This document shows positions 56,883 through 64,000 of a stretch of DNA of 64,000 nt, piece by piece (the first letter of the stretch is position 1; each line of letters starts with the position of its first letter). The translations under genes and the position numbers were made by a program. The notes under the pieces were generated by a model. It did not search any database and had not been told where the DNA came from. It saw only the letters and a program-made list of their open reading frames with translations. Source of the DNA: Andreprevotia sp. IGB-42 (GTDB lineage Bacteria > Pseudomonadota > Gammaproteobacteria > Burkholderiales > Chitinibacteraceae); assembly GCF_009848685.1 (NCBI RefSeq), contig NZ_WXTX01000005.1, positions 62,001-126,000 on the forward strand, given 5' to 3'.

Positions 56883-57443
56883 TTAATGTAGCGTGATGGA
56901 GGCCACCATCTTTTCGAATTCGGCCTGGTTCTCGTCATAGACAGCCAGATTGCCGGAGATGATGACAACGCTCATGCCCCCGGGCCGTTTGATGAAGACC
57001 CAGAAACCTTTGACCTTGCCGGCATCGCGGGTCGAGGACATCCTGAATCGCTGAATTTCAGCGTTGTTTTCTTCCTGATCACTGATGGGCTCCAGCACAT
57101 TGGTTTTGTTGCCGCTTAGCCAGACGTCACGTGTGGTGCGCGCTGCTGTCCTGAAATCCTTTGCGCCCGGCACAAAGGATGCCGCGACACCCGGTGTGGC
57201 TATGCCATCCAGATCCTTCACCGCTACGAATTCAAACTGGCCCGGTAGTTGCGACGCGTAGGTATATCCGGCCGGAATCCATATCTGGTAGTTGTGGGCA
57301 GATTTGTAAATGAACGCTTGCTGTGCCAGACGACCGTTTTTGTCGAGCAACTGCAACAAATCATTGCGTACCTGCTTTTCTGCAAAACAAGCTGGTGCCA
57401 TGGCGAGAAGGAGAATGAGCAGGTAGTTTTTCAGCGAATACAT
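56883..57443 (-). CDS. Secreted protein of unknown function
   Basis: A 186-residue protein with a Sec signal peptide of about 21 residues (LLILLLAMAPACFA). The mature part is a single beta-rich domain with YQIWIPAGYTYASQLPGQFEFVAVKD and WVFIKRPGGMSVVIISGNLAVYDENQ. AGGATC before ATG is the ribosome site. It is likely periplasmic. The 15 bases separating it from the interrupted immunity gene suggest they are in one transcript. No family is recognised. Confidence 0.7.
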   Translation of the reverse strand: MYSLKNYLLILLLAMAPACFAEKQVRNDLLQLLDKNGRLAQQAFIYKSAHNYQIWIPAGYTYASQLPGQFEFVAVKDLDGIATPGVAASFVPGAKDFRTAARTTRDVWLSGNKTNVLEPISDQEENNAEIQRFRMSSTRDAGKVKGFWVFIKRPGGMSVVIISGNLAVYDENQAEFEKMVASITLH

Positions 57444-57790
57444 ACGTGATCCTGTACCCCGAATGGTTGAAAACAGCTGTTGAATCAGCTGATCTTAACC
57501 ATATACCGCGAAATGCCATTCCGGATCATCAAGTCCATGCTGCATGGCGTTGCCCGGTTGGTGTAGACGGGCATCTGGTGATGGTCCAGCAAGGCCTGGC
57601 ACCGCTGCATGTGCCGCAGATCATGACATGGGATGGTCCGTTGGCAGCTAGTCCCGCAGGTCACCATCGAAGTATTTTTTACTGACCGCTGCTGTTGTGT
57701 GATCAGCGTGCTTCGTGTTGCTCCAGATCGCGACGACCCTGTTTGCAGGCATCAAGCCCGCCCAACATGATTTCGCTGCCGGTTCACCAC
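57444..57790. other. Gene-free stretch in the immunity island
   Basis: These 347 bases hold no good gene. A 21-codon frame on the minus strand (start near 57767, ending 57705) reads MLGGLDACKQGRRDLEQHEAR and may be the tail of a lost gene. Other frames are random-looking. No clear terminator or promoter is seen. Confidence 0.4.
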
Positions 57791-58159
57791 TCACCACTCG
57801 CGCCATTCACTGGCAATGCCATCGCCATCACCATACTGATCCGGATCGAGCCCGGCGGCTTCGGCGATGTTGTCGAATAGCGCGCACAGGTCTTCGCGCT
57901 CGCCGGTTTCGATCAAGCCGGAGATGCTGTCATCCAGGTCGTTCAATACTTCGACGGCGCTCTGGAACAGGGCGACTTTTTCGGCTTCTTCCGCATCCGG
58001 GCCCAGCGTGATCAGTTGCTCGATCAGCTCATCGAGCACATCGCGCGCAGCGGCGACGTTTTCCTCGCTGTACTGTTCCATGCCCGCTTCAAAAGCATCC
58101 GTCCATTTGTCGAACGGATAACCGTTTTTGGTCTGGTTCAGTGTGTCTGCGTAGCTCAT
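57791..58159 (-). CDS. Acidic small protein, immunity-like
   Basis: A 122-residue, very acidic, mostly helical protein. It starts MSYADTLNQTKNGYPFDKWTDAFEAGMEQYSEENV and ends DQYGDGDGIASEWREW. The start is fixed by a strong AGGAGG site five bases upstream. The end pattern (aspartate-rich loop, then EWREW) recurs in small acidic proteins found with effector genes. It lies in the same leftward run. Role as immunity protein is inferred from context, not proven. Confidence 0.6.
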   Translation of the reverse strand: MSYADTLNQTKNGYPFDKWTDAFEAGMEQYSEENVAAARDVLDELIEQLITLGPDAEEAEKVALFQSAVEVLNDLDDSISGLIETGEREDLCALFDNIAEAAGLDPDQYGDGDGIASEWREW

Positions 58160-58235
58160 GGTTTGCCTCCTGACGGGCTTGGCGATAGGGCAAGGATGCC
58201 TATGGTGCGATACGGGGTTCCGGCTGCTGCGGCTT

Positions 58236-58685
58236 TCAGGTGCGTTGATAGCCCCAGCTGTTGTTCGGGTTATGCAGGTACACCCATACGTCTTCACTCT
58301 TGCTGCGGGCGACGCCGATATTGCCCCAGGCAAAGTGCCCTGCCGTGCCGATCTGTTTGCCCAGCCAGCGTTGGTGCCAGGCATAGCGCTCATCTGTGCT
58401 GCGGTAGAACGCATCGCTGTCCAGGTTCTGGTGCTCTGGCGGTTCCAGCGCGATGAAGACGCTGACAAGGACGCCCGCTTCGAAGCGCAGCGAGAATTCG
58501 ATAGCCACGCCCTTGTTTTGCCAGTGGCGCTTGGCAAAGACGAGTTGCTGGCCAGGCTGCGCGATCGGCTCCCGTGCAAAGTCTGGCGGCAGCTCGCTCA
58601 ATTGCGTGGCCGGGGTGATCAGGCAATCATGCAGGCGCACATGGCCGCTTGCTGGGTCGATCGCCGGGGCGGGATAGTCGCTCAA
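58236..58685 (-). CDS. Small protein, immunity-like
   Basis: A 149-residue protein from a TTG start (AAGG six bases upstream). It contains GQQLVFAKRHWQNKGVAIEF, a strand pair, and DERYAWHQRWLGKQIG, ending EDVWVYLHNPNNSWGY. Proteins with this YxSTDERYxWHxRW segment are common near polymorphic toxins. It follows a small upstream gene by 26 bases. The exact family is not known to me. Confidence 0.6.
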   Translation of the reverse strand: MSDYPAPAIDPASGHVRLHDCLITPATQLSELPPDFAREPIAQPGQQLVFAKRHWQNKGVAIEFSLRFEAGVLVSVFIALEPPEHQNLDSDAFYRSTDERYAWHQRWLGKQIGTAGHFAWGNIGVARSKSEDVWVYLHNPNNSWGYQRT

Positions 58686-58711
58686 AAGGCACCTTGTGTG
58701 CGTTGCGTTGA

Positions 58712-58888
58712 TCAGTCCGCCGGACAGGGGGCGGGAAACCTGTTGAGCTGGATGCTTTCGTCGTTGCCATCATCGTGCTGGGTGGCGCCCGCATCAAACG
58801 CAAAATAGATGGCCCAGCCTGGTTCTGGCAAGAGGGCGGTTTCAAAGTCGAAGACCTTGCGCTGGTTCAATCTGCCGAACGGGTTCAT
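58712..58888 (-). CDS. Very small acidic protein
   Basis: A 58-residue protein with PEPGWAIYFAFDAGATQHDDGNDESI in the middle and a Pro-rich end. AAGGTGG eight bases before ATG 58888 is a clear ribosome site. The frame continues to 59158 upstream, but that region includes a non-coding look and a divergent promoter. It lies at the head of the leftward run that leads to the immunity-like genes and could be an immunity partner or a leader. Confidence 0.5.
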   Translation of the reverse strand: MNPFGRLNQRKVFDFETALLPEPGWAIYFAFDAGATQHDDGNDESIQLNRFPAPCPAD

Positions 58889-59145
58889 GGCGTGACCACC
58901 TTGTTCATTGTCGCTCGCTGTTTGAAGGCTTTTTTGAAGATGCTGCGACAGGTATAAAACGGTAGCGTTACAGAATGGCGGCAGTGCGGTGGCGTTTTTG
59001 TTGCAGGTGCAGATGACCGGCGGGGTGGCAGTCTGCGCCCGGCGGAAATCCGGCAGCAAAACTTGTTTCTGCCCGCGCTTGCACCTAAGGTGCATGCACT
59101 GCTGCGATGCAGCATGTCCGTCTGCCCTGATTGCAGGAAGCACTG

Positions 59146-59433
59146 ATGACCGCAGCAAACTCCGATCCGGCCGAGCCCCTGTGCGTGGTGTTCATTCCTG
59201 CGCTGGTGGCGTTGCTGGCCAGGGCTGAGGCGTTGAAAGGCGATGCGCTGACCGAGCAGGAGGTGCTGGTCATCCGCGACGCTGCGCATTGCATGACCTT
59301 GCCGGCCAGCGCGCTGGCCGTGCTGGAAGAAAGCCGGGGTTATGCGGACATCGATGCTGGCGATTGCTGGGCCGAGTGGCAGGCAGTACGCGAGCAGATC
59401 ATGGCAGAGGACGGCGACAGTGGTGCTGCATAG
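59146..59433 (+). CDS. Small protein of unknown function
   Basis: A 95-residue helical protein: LALVALLARAEALKGDALTEQEVLVIRDAAHCMTL, ending DCWAEWQAVREQIMAEDGD. Similar proteins are frequent, lacking a known role, and often lie near SMI1/KNR4 and other immunity genes. AGGAAG five bases before ATG 59146 sets the start. It is divergent from the leftward group and co-oriented with the SMI1-type gene 123 bases downstream. Confidence 0.6.
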   Translation: MTAANSDPAEPLCVVFIPALVALLARAEALKGDALTEQEVLVIRDAAHCMTLPASALAVLEESRGYADIDAGDCWAEWQAVREQIMAEDGDSGAA

Positions 59434-59556
59434 AGGCAGCTGCGCTGCCGTTGCCGCCCGCCCCTGGCTTGGGTAGGCCGCGCGATGCCGCTTCAGCCCC
59501 ACCTGCGCCGCCCGATTGCCGGCCATGCGCTGGTTTTACATTCAACGAGGTATCCC

Positions 59557-60108
59557 ATGACATTCCAGGATTACATCACCCAGCTTGCCGCACTGTACCG
59601 CGACCATGATTTTGCGCTCGATCTGAACCCGCCGGCCAGCGCCTCCCAACTGGTGCAACTGGAAGCCGAGCTCGGTCATGCGCTCAAGGATGATCTGCGT
59701 GCTGCCTGGTTGCATGCCAACGGCGGGCAGGAATGGGAGACGGTGTTCTCCCGCCCCGGCAGCCTGGGCGGGTACTGGTTCCTGTCGGCGCAGGATGCAC
59801 TGCTGGAGCGTGCGCACATGGCACAGCGCAGCCCCCAATACCTGGGTTATGCCGAGGACCGCGAACGCGATCACCGCATCCAGGATGGCTGGTACCACGA
59901 TGGCTGGCTGCCTTTTGCCAATTTCAGTGGCGCCACCTTGCTGCTGATCCAGGATTATTCGCCCGCGCCTGGCGGGCAGGCGGGGCAGATCATCGCCTTC
60001 ACCCACGATCCGGACACCATCGAATATGTGGCGCCCAGCCTGTCTGCATTGCTGGGCAGCTCGCTGGAAAACATCCGCCATTACACCGGCGAGTTCGTGG
60101 GCAGCTAG
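59557..60108 (+). CDS. SMI1/KNR4 (SUKH) family protein
   Basis: A 183-residue protein with the SUKH-type fold: DFALDLNPPASASQLVQLEAELGHALKDDLRAAWLHANGGQ is the classic N-terminal helix-turn, and FANFSGATLLLIQDYSPAPGGQAGQIIAFTHDPDTIEYVAPSLSALL forms the strands. SUKH proteins are the most common immunity proteins against nuclease and deaminase toxins. GAGG six bases upstream of ATG 59557 supports the start; a longer frame runs to 59485. Its toxin is not adjacent, unless it is the effector in the island to the left. Confidence 0.82.
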   Translation: MTFQDYITQLAALYRDHDFALDLNPPASASQLVQLEAELGHALKDDLRAAWLHANGGQEWETVFSRPGSLGGYWFLSAQDALLERAHMAQRSPQYLGYAEDRERDHRIQDGWYHDGWLPFANFSGATLLLIQDYSPAPGGQAGQIIAFTHDPDTIEYVAPSLSALLGSSLENIRHYTGEFVGS

Positions 60109-60138
60109 CCGGGCCGCGCCGGCCTTGGTTGGCCTTGG

Positions 60139-61020
60139 CTATGCCAGTGGCAGGAATACATCGGTCACCGCTTCGTGCTCGGGCACGTCCGGGAAGAAGC
60201 GCACACGCTGGAAGTAAAGCGGGAAGTCACGCAGCGCCTCGCCGCTTTGCGGCAGCCAATCGTTGTACAGCACCATGACGGTATCGCGCAGCGTATCGTC
60301 CGGGCCGGTGTGGCGCAGTACCGCGCAGCGCCCGGTAGGAATGATGGCGGCCACCACGCCTTGGGGGTTGGGGGCGATTTCCATCTCGGTTGCCGCACAC
60401 AGATCCATGCGGTAATCAGCGGAGGGCGTGCTGACCGGATCGTGGTAGGCGATGTTGAAGGTGGCGCTCACGCCGGGCGGCAGCCGGTTGGCTTTGCGCC
60501 ACGCAATGAACAGGCGGATGGTATTGCCGATCTGCGCCGGGTTGCCGTGGTGCGCAAGGCTGGCCACGCGCGTGGCGGGAAACTGGATGATGCGTACTTC
60601 CGTGCTGCGGTCTGCGGGCATGGCGATGCTCCTGGCCGGGTTGGGTGGTTGATCCGTGGTCCAGCATGCCCACTCTGGCTGCTGTCTGAACGCCGATGGT
60701 GATTGCCCGCAGTGCTTTTTGAAGGCCCGCGAAAAAGCTTCCGGCGCGCTGAACCCGCTATCGAGTGCGATATCGGTAACGGACATTTCCGTGCGGAAAG
60801 CCAGTTGGTACGCCGCACGTTTCAGGCGCTTGTGCTGCATGTGCGCATGCACGCTGATGCCGAACAGCAGCGTGAATTGCCGGTGGAAATGGCAGGGTGA
60901 AAAAGCCGCCGCGCTGGCGATCTGTCCGACGGACAACGCTTCATCAAGATGCGCATCGATATACGCCAGTGCCTGGCGAAAACGTGCGAAATGCTGGTCT
61001 GTGGCTGCTTGCAATGCCAT
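60139..61020 (-). CDS. AraC-type regulator with GyrI-like effector domain
   Basis: A 293-residue protein. Residues 1-110 hold the two AraC helix-turn-helix units (EALSVGQIASAAAFSPCHFHRQF and VTDIALDSGFSAPEAFSRAFKKHCGQSPSAFRQ); residues 140-293 form a GyrI-like ligand-binding domain, as in Rob and related regulators, that bind drugs or other small molecules. It could control a transporter or detoxification gene, none of which is beside it. The start at 61020 is the best of several; upstream residues look non-coding. Confidence 0.8.
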   Translation of the reverse strand: MALQAATDQHFARFRQALAYIDAHLDEALSVGQIASAAAFSPCHFHRQFTLLFGISVHAHMQHKRLKRAAYQLAFRTEMSVTDIALDSGFSAPEAFSRAFKKHCGQSPSAFRQQPEWACWTTDQPPNPARSIAMPADRSTEVRIIQFPATRVASLAHHGNPAQIGNTIRLFIAWRKANRLPPGVSATFNIAYHDPVSTPSADYRMDLCAATEMEIAPNPQGVVAAIIPTGRCAVLRHTGPDDTLRDTVMVLYNDWLPQSGEALRDFPLYFQRVRFFPDVPEHEAVTDVFLPLA

Positions 61021-61326
61021 CTCCTCGCTGATGACTGCAGATTGACATGGGCCAGCAGGCGGTGCATGACCGATCTTGCGCAATGGTGAAATGTGCCTGT
61101 GCTGCAGGTGTAGGGGCGAATGCCTTTCCGCCAGTAAACAAGCTTTGGTTTCGCCCCCTTGGCCTGCATCTTTCCCGTTCCATTCTGTACGTGATTTGAG
61201 CACTGATGATGATCGTCAGGCGGCGGCTGGAAAATAGGCCAAATCAGAACTACGCTGCCTCTACCCATGAATCGGGCCAGCGCGGCAAGACGACCGGCCG
61301 CTGGTTTTTTCCATATAGAGGACAAG
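61021..61326. other. Intergenic region between divergent genes
   Basis: The 306 bases between the AraC-type regulator and the CheD-like gene hold no gene that I can support. The longer frames are low-complexity. Both promoters should be here, but I do not see a convincing consensus. Confidence 0.45.
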
Positions 61327-61755
61327 ATGGCAGAGCTCTACATACACGAAGATGAACTGGATATTGGCGAGCGCACCGATACGCTTGTGCACGTTGGGGT
61401 AACCAGTTGTTTTACCGTCAGCGCGGTGCTGCAGCACAGCCTGATTGGCCTGCATATCGTGCAGTTTGCCGCAGACAACAGCACCTATATCCAGCGCCTG
61501 CCCAATCTGCTGGCGCAGTTCAACATGCTGGTGGGCGGTGCGCAGATCAACCGGCTGATCCTGGTGGCGCCGCTGATGTTCTACAACCATGGCATCGAGG
61601 CGGCCATCCGCCGTGGTATCAATGGGGCGCCGGCACCGTTGGTGATCGATATCAGCCACAGTACCGAGCGTGGCAATAATGTGTGCATCCGTGGTGCCCA
61701 GAACGTTGTCGAGGTGGTGCTGGATGGCAATGTGATCGTACGGCAACGCTGGTAA
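61327..61755 (+). CDS. Protein of unknown function with CheD-like pattern
   Basis: A 142-residue protein from ATG 61327 (GAGG seven bases upstream). LVHVGVTSCFTVSAVLQHSLIGLHIVQF has a Cys and a later His in the spacing seen in CheD-type deamidases (Cys in the active-site loop, His 15-17 residues on), followed by a VGGA motif. CheD deamidates glutamine side chains; secreted relatives act as toxins. The resemblance is loose and the remaining chain differs, so function stays open. It lies 60 bases before the DUF4124 gene. Confidence 0.55.
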   Translation: MAELYIHEDELDIGERTDTLVHVGVTSCFTVSAVLQHSLIGLHIVQFAADNSTYIQRLPNLLAQFNMLVGGAQINRLILVAPLMFYNHGIEAAIRRGINGAPAPLVIDISHSTERGNNVCIRGAQNVVEVVLDGNVIVRQRW

Positions 61756-61813
61756 GTTGCCGATTCGGGGTGGCTTGATGCGGCCCCGGCTTTGATGCCG
61801 GATGGGGGAGTCC

Positions 61814-62266
61814 ATGCGCTGCCTGTTGCTGCTGATGCTATACCTGCCAGCCTGTGCGCTGGCGCAAGTCTACAAATGGACCGATGCGCAGGGCGTGCTG
61901 CATTTTGGTGATGTGCCACCACCAGCCGGAAAGGCGGATGCGCTCAGGATCAAGGGTGCCAGTGGCGCGCAGGGTGTGGCGGCAAGTATTGGCAACGATT
62001 TCATGCTGGGCCGTTGGCAGAGCGAGGCATTCGAGGCCTACGACACGCCCATCCCTGTACAGGTCTATGTGTATTACGCCGACCGGCAAGGCGTGGAGGG
62101 CAAATCACAAACGCTGCGGATAGACCGCTACGTGATCAATGGCCGGCAAATCCGGGTGCTGGGCAGCATTCCGCAGACCTTTACCGTGGTGGATGCCAAT
62201 ACCGTGACGTATGTGCTGGATGGCGTGAAGGGCGTGCGCACGCTGCGGCGCTTGCCGGCCAGGTAG
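61814..62266 (+). CDS. DUF4124-domain secreted protein
   Basis: A 150-residue protein with a signal peptide of about 17 residues (CLLLLMLYLPACALA), then the DUF4124 start QVYKWTDAQGVLHFGDVPPP. The remaining part has a beta-rich domain with QVYVYYADRQGVEGK. DUF4124 is a short periplasmic domain of unknown function often at the N-terminus of lytic or cell-envelope proteins. ATG 61814 has GGGAG four bases upstream; ATG 61802 is the other option. Confidence 0.8.
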   Translation: MRCLLLLMLYLPACALAQVYKWTDAQGVLHFGDVPPPAGKADALRIKGASGAQGVAASIGNDFMLGRWQSEAFEAYDTPIPVQVYVYYADRQGVEGKSQTLRIDRYVINGRQIRVLGSIPQTFTVVDANTVTYVLDGVKGVRTLRRLPAR

Positions 62267-62423
62267 CCTGGGCGGGCAGCGCAACGCGGCCAGCAGTGGA
62301 AGAGGGCGGGTTTCCCGCTTACCGGCAAACCGAATGCCGGTTTGGGGGCTTCGGGTAGCGGGCGTGCTAGAATCCGCCCCCGCTGTGCCAGCCGGCCCGG
62401 CCAAACTGACTTGTGGATACCGG

Positions 62424-62762
62424 ATGTCGTCGCTTGTGCTGTTCCTGATCATTGCCGTGGTGCTGACGGTGCCCGTGAAACTGGCTGCCACTTTTCTCGG
62501 TGCCGAGCGCGATACTTGGAAGGCATCGATGGGCTGCCTGTTCTTCGGCGCTTTTCTGGTCAACCTGGTTGGCAGCAGCATGTCGTCGAGCACGGCGCTG
62601 TTTGTGGCAACCTTCGTGGTGTTCTTCCTGTGCACCTGGCTGATTCTGTGGCTGCAGCCCTTCAAAGCCGCCATCCTGGCCTTGCTGATGACCGTGGTTT
62701 ACGCGGTGCCTGCACAGCCGGGGCGCGTTGGTGTCGGGATCAATCAGCAAGCGGATGCCTGA
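62424..62762 (+). CDS. Small membrane protein of unknown function
   Basis: A 112-residue protein with three hydrophobic segments (SLVLFLIIAVVLTVPVKLAATFLG, AFLVNLVGSSM, FVATFVVFFLCTWLILWLQP). No motif is visible. A hairpin with a 7-bp stem lies at 62321-62341, upstream of the gene and possibly ending the DUF4124 transcript. The ribosome site is weak. It is convergent with the TfoX-like gene, 18 bases away. Confidence 0.6.
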   Translation: MSSLVLFLIIAVVLTVPVKLAATFLGAERDTWKASMGCLFFGAFLVNLVGSSMSSSTALFVATFVVFFLCTWLILWLQPFKAAILALLMTVVYAVPAQPGRVGVGINQQADA

Positions 62763-62780
62763 GCTGGCCAAGAAAGCGCC

Positions 62781-63110
62781 TTATGCCTGGCTGGCCGCAT
62801 TGATGGCCTGCCGGGCCCAGGCCAGCAGCAACTGCTGGTCTTCAAACAGGGCTTCCGGCGCGCTGTAGTATTTTCTGACCTGCACCCTGCCTTTGCGGGT
62901 GGCGTAGGAAAACGCGCTGGCGCCGTGTTGCTCGTAGGTGGGCCGGGTGGTGTCGTCCACGCGGAAATACAGCGTGTTGCCCATGATCATGGCGAACTGG
63001 TGGCCGTGTTGCTTGAGCGCATGTCCACCGAAGAAGCTGCCGTCACTGCAGTTGCCCAATGGGGCAAGCAGGTCTTTGACATGGCGGACGAACTCGGCGC
63101 TGGCACTCAT
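62781..63110 (-). CDS. TfoX/Sxy N-terminal-domain protein
   Basis: A 109-residue protein with FVRHVKDLLAPLGNCSDGSFFGGHALKQHGHQFAMIMGNTLYFRVDD, the N-terminal TfoX/Sxy fold. TfoX proteins are activators of competence in some bacteria, but small orphans like this one are widespread and of unknown function. AGGGA eight bases before ATG 63110 gives the start; the longer frame to 63191 is not supported. Confidence 0.85.
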   Translation of the reverse strand: MSASAEFVRHVKDLLAPLGNCSDGSFFGGHALKQHGHQFAMIMGNTLYFRVDDTTRPTYEQHGASAFSYATRKGRVQVRKYYSAPEALFEDQQLLLAWARQAINAASQA

Positions 63111-63368
63111 GGGGTATTCCCTGGCTGATTGGTATTTGGGCTGTGGCGTTGCCGGCACGGAGATTGGCCTTTTTTCCCGTGCGCGTGCCATGTCTTGCTG
63201 TCTGCAGAAAAAAACGGCCTTTAGCTGCCGCCCATCAGCTTACTTGGCCGCCAGAACCGCAGCAATGCTGGTCCTTGCTGCCGCGTGCTGGCGGGGGCGG
63301 ATTACCGAAACGCGATTGTCATGAAGCGGTGGTTACCATCAGCTGACCAAATCGTTTCGGAGTATGTC

Positions 63369-64000
63369 ATGCCGTTGAAAAACTATGGGGTCCTCAAGGG
63401 CCGGCCTGTCGGGCGTACGCTGGGTTCCGGGCAGAACCCGCATTACCAGATTCATGTGGTGGACAATACGACAGACTACCGGCTGGCCGTGAACGTGGCT
63501 TCCGCATTGACGCCGTCCGAGCTCGAGTATTTCATCGATGCCAATTTCCAGCATCCGTTCCTGGAACAGATTGCGGCGCTGGAAACCGGCTGGCATGCAC
63601 TGGCAGCCAAGCCGGGCGGACCAGCGCTCGACTTCATCCGTACCAACCTGTTCGACCCGCGCAAGCTGGTGCCGCTGCCGTTCAATGTGCCGGGGCCGGA
63701 CAATGATCTGAACGAGAAGATCGATCATTACGTGCAACGCGCACTGAGCGACGAGGAGGCTGAAATCTATGCCTTTGGCGAGCGCTGGGGGCCGGAAGCG
63801 GGTGTGAAGGACAAGATTTTCGGTTTCCTGCCGGGTAATGGCGTGCATGACCTGCATATGAACCAGGCCAATGTGGGCCGCTTCAAGCAGGACGACGGCG
63901 TGTACCAGGATGGTGCCTTGCTGCTGCATTTTCCGCACCAGAACCAGTGGGTGGGGATATTCCTGAAGTTCCAGTCGCAAACCTGGCATACCGATGACCA
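63369..64000 (+). CDS. DUF2278-family protein (3' end outside window)
   Basis: The 5' 210 residues of a DUF2278 (YukJ-like) protein: NYGVLKGRPVGRTLGSGQNPHYQIHVVDNTTDYRLAVNVAS, then LEYFIDANFQHPFL and NGVHDLHMNQANVGRFKQDDGVYQDG. These proteins of about 220-230 residues may bind or process nucleotides or other ligands; the function is not known. GGAG six bases before the ATG is the ribosome site. The gene runs off the right end of the window. Confidence 0.85.
   Translation, partial: MPLKNYGVLKGRPVGRTLGSGQNPHYQIHVVDNTTDYRLAVNVASALTPSELEYFIDANFQHPFLEQIAALETGWHALAAKPGGPALDFIRTNLFDPRKLVPLPFNVPGPDNDLNEKIDHYVQRALSDEEAEIYAFGERWGPEAGVKDKIFGFLPGNGVHDLHMNQANVGRFKQDDGVYQDGALLLHFPHQNQWVGIFLKFQSQTWHTDD

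Overview
The window is a 64 kb piece of a GC-rich (about 60% or more by eye) Gram-negative chromosome. Gene content points to a betaproteobacterium, possibly of the Neisseriales/Chitinibacteraceae type: outer-membrane and periplasmic proteins, a CadR-type MerR regulator, an AmpR-type LysR regulator, an aspartate:alanine-exchanger-family transporter and an ars operon with an aquaporin. The genus is an inference from overall protein character. I found no rRNA, tRNA, CRISPR array, insertion sequence or integrase.

Layout. 1-7.7 kb: a truncated periplasmic solute-binding protein, a cardiolipin-synthase-like lipoprotein, small housekeeping and unknown genes, and a cold-shock gene. 8-9.8 kb: a SulP anion transporter followed by a palindromic repeat. 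9.8-13.9 kb: a six-gene leftward arsenic operon (arsR, thioredoxin-type arsC, aquaporin, glutaredoxin-type arsC, arsH, MFS exporter) with no ArsB or Acr3 pump. 14.0-14.6 kb: a small heat-shock gene behind a sigma-32-like promoter and a likely RNA thermometer. 16.2-20.5 kb: a pair of glycoside hydrolases. 21.2-23.1 kb: a divergent AmpR-like regulator and a class A beta-lactamase. 23-33.6 kb: metabolic, transport and unknown genes, ending in a DGPF/ECF42-type sigma-factor pair whose sigma gene is broken. 33.7-40.9 kb: an odd UvrD-like helicase, an EamA exporter behind a structured leader, an orphan phage portal gene and an AT-rich patch. 41-46 kb: small unknown genes and a GYF/RDD membrane operon. 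46.2-49.2 kb: a CadR/ZntA-type metal efflux pair with a MerR-style promoter. 49.6-52.1 kb: a large PAS hybrid histidine kinase. 53.4-60.1 kb: an island with a polymorphic toxin, its probable immunity gene and a run of small immunity-like genes. 60-64 kb: an AraC/GyrI-type regulator, a CheD-like unknown, and other small genes.

The most interesting part is the toxin/immunity island. Besides the toxin/immunity pair it holds a small gene whose frame continues only after a -1 shift at a correctly phased U UUU UUG heptamer, and another interrupted by one in-frame TGA. Three other places also show broken frames (about 6290, 32.6 kb, 33.0 kb), so either the assembly has indel errors or this region is decaying. 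Start codons were chosen from Shine-Dalgarno sites and family length; many differ from the longest possible frame.
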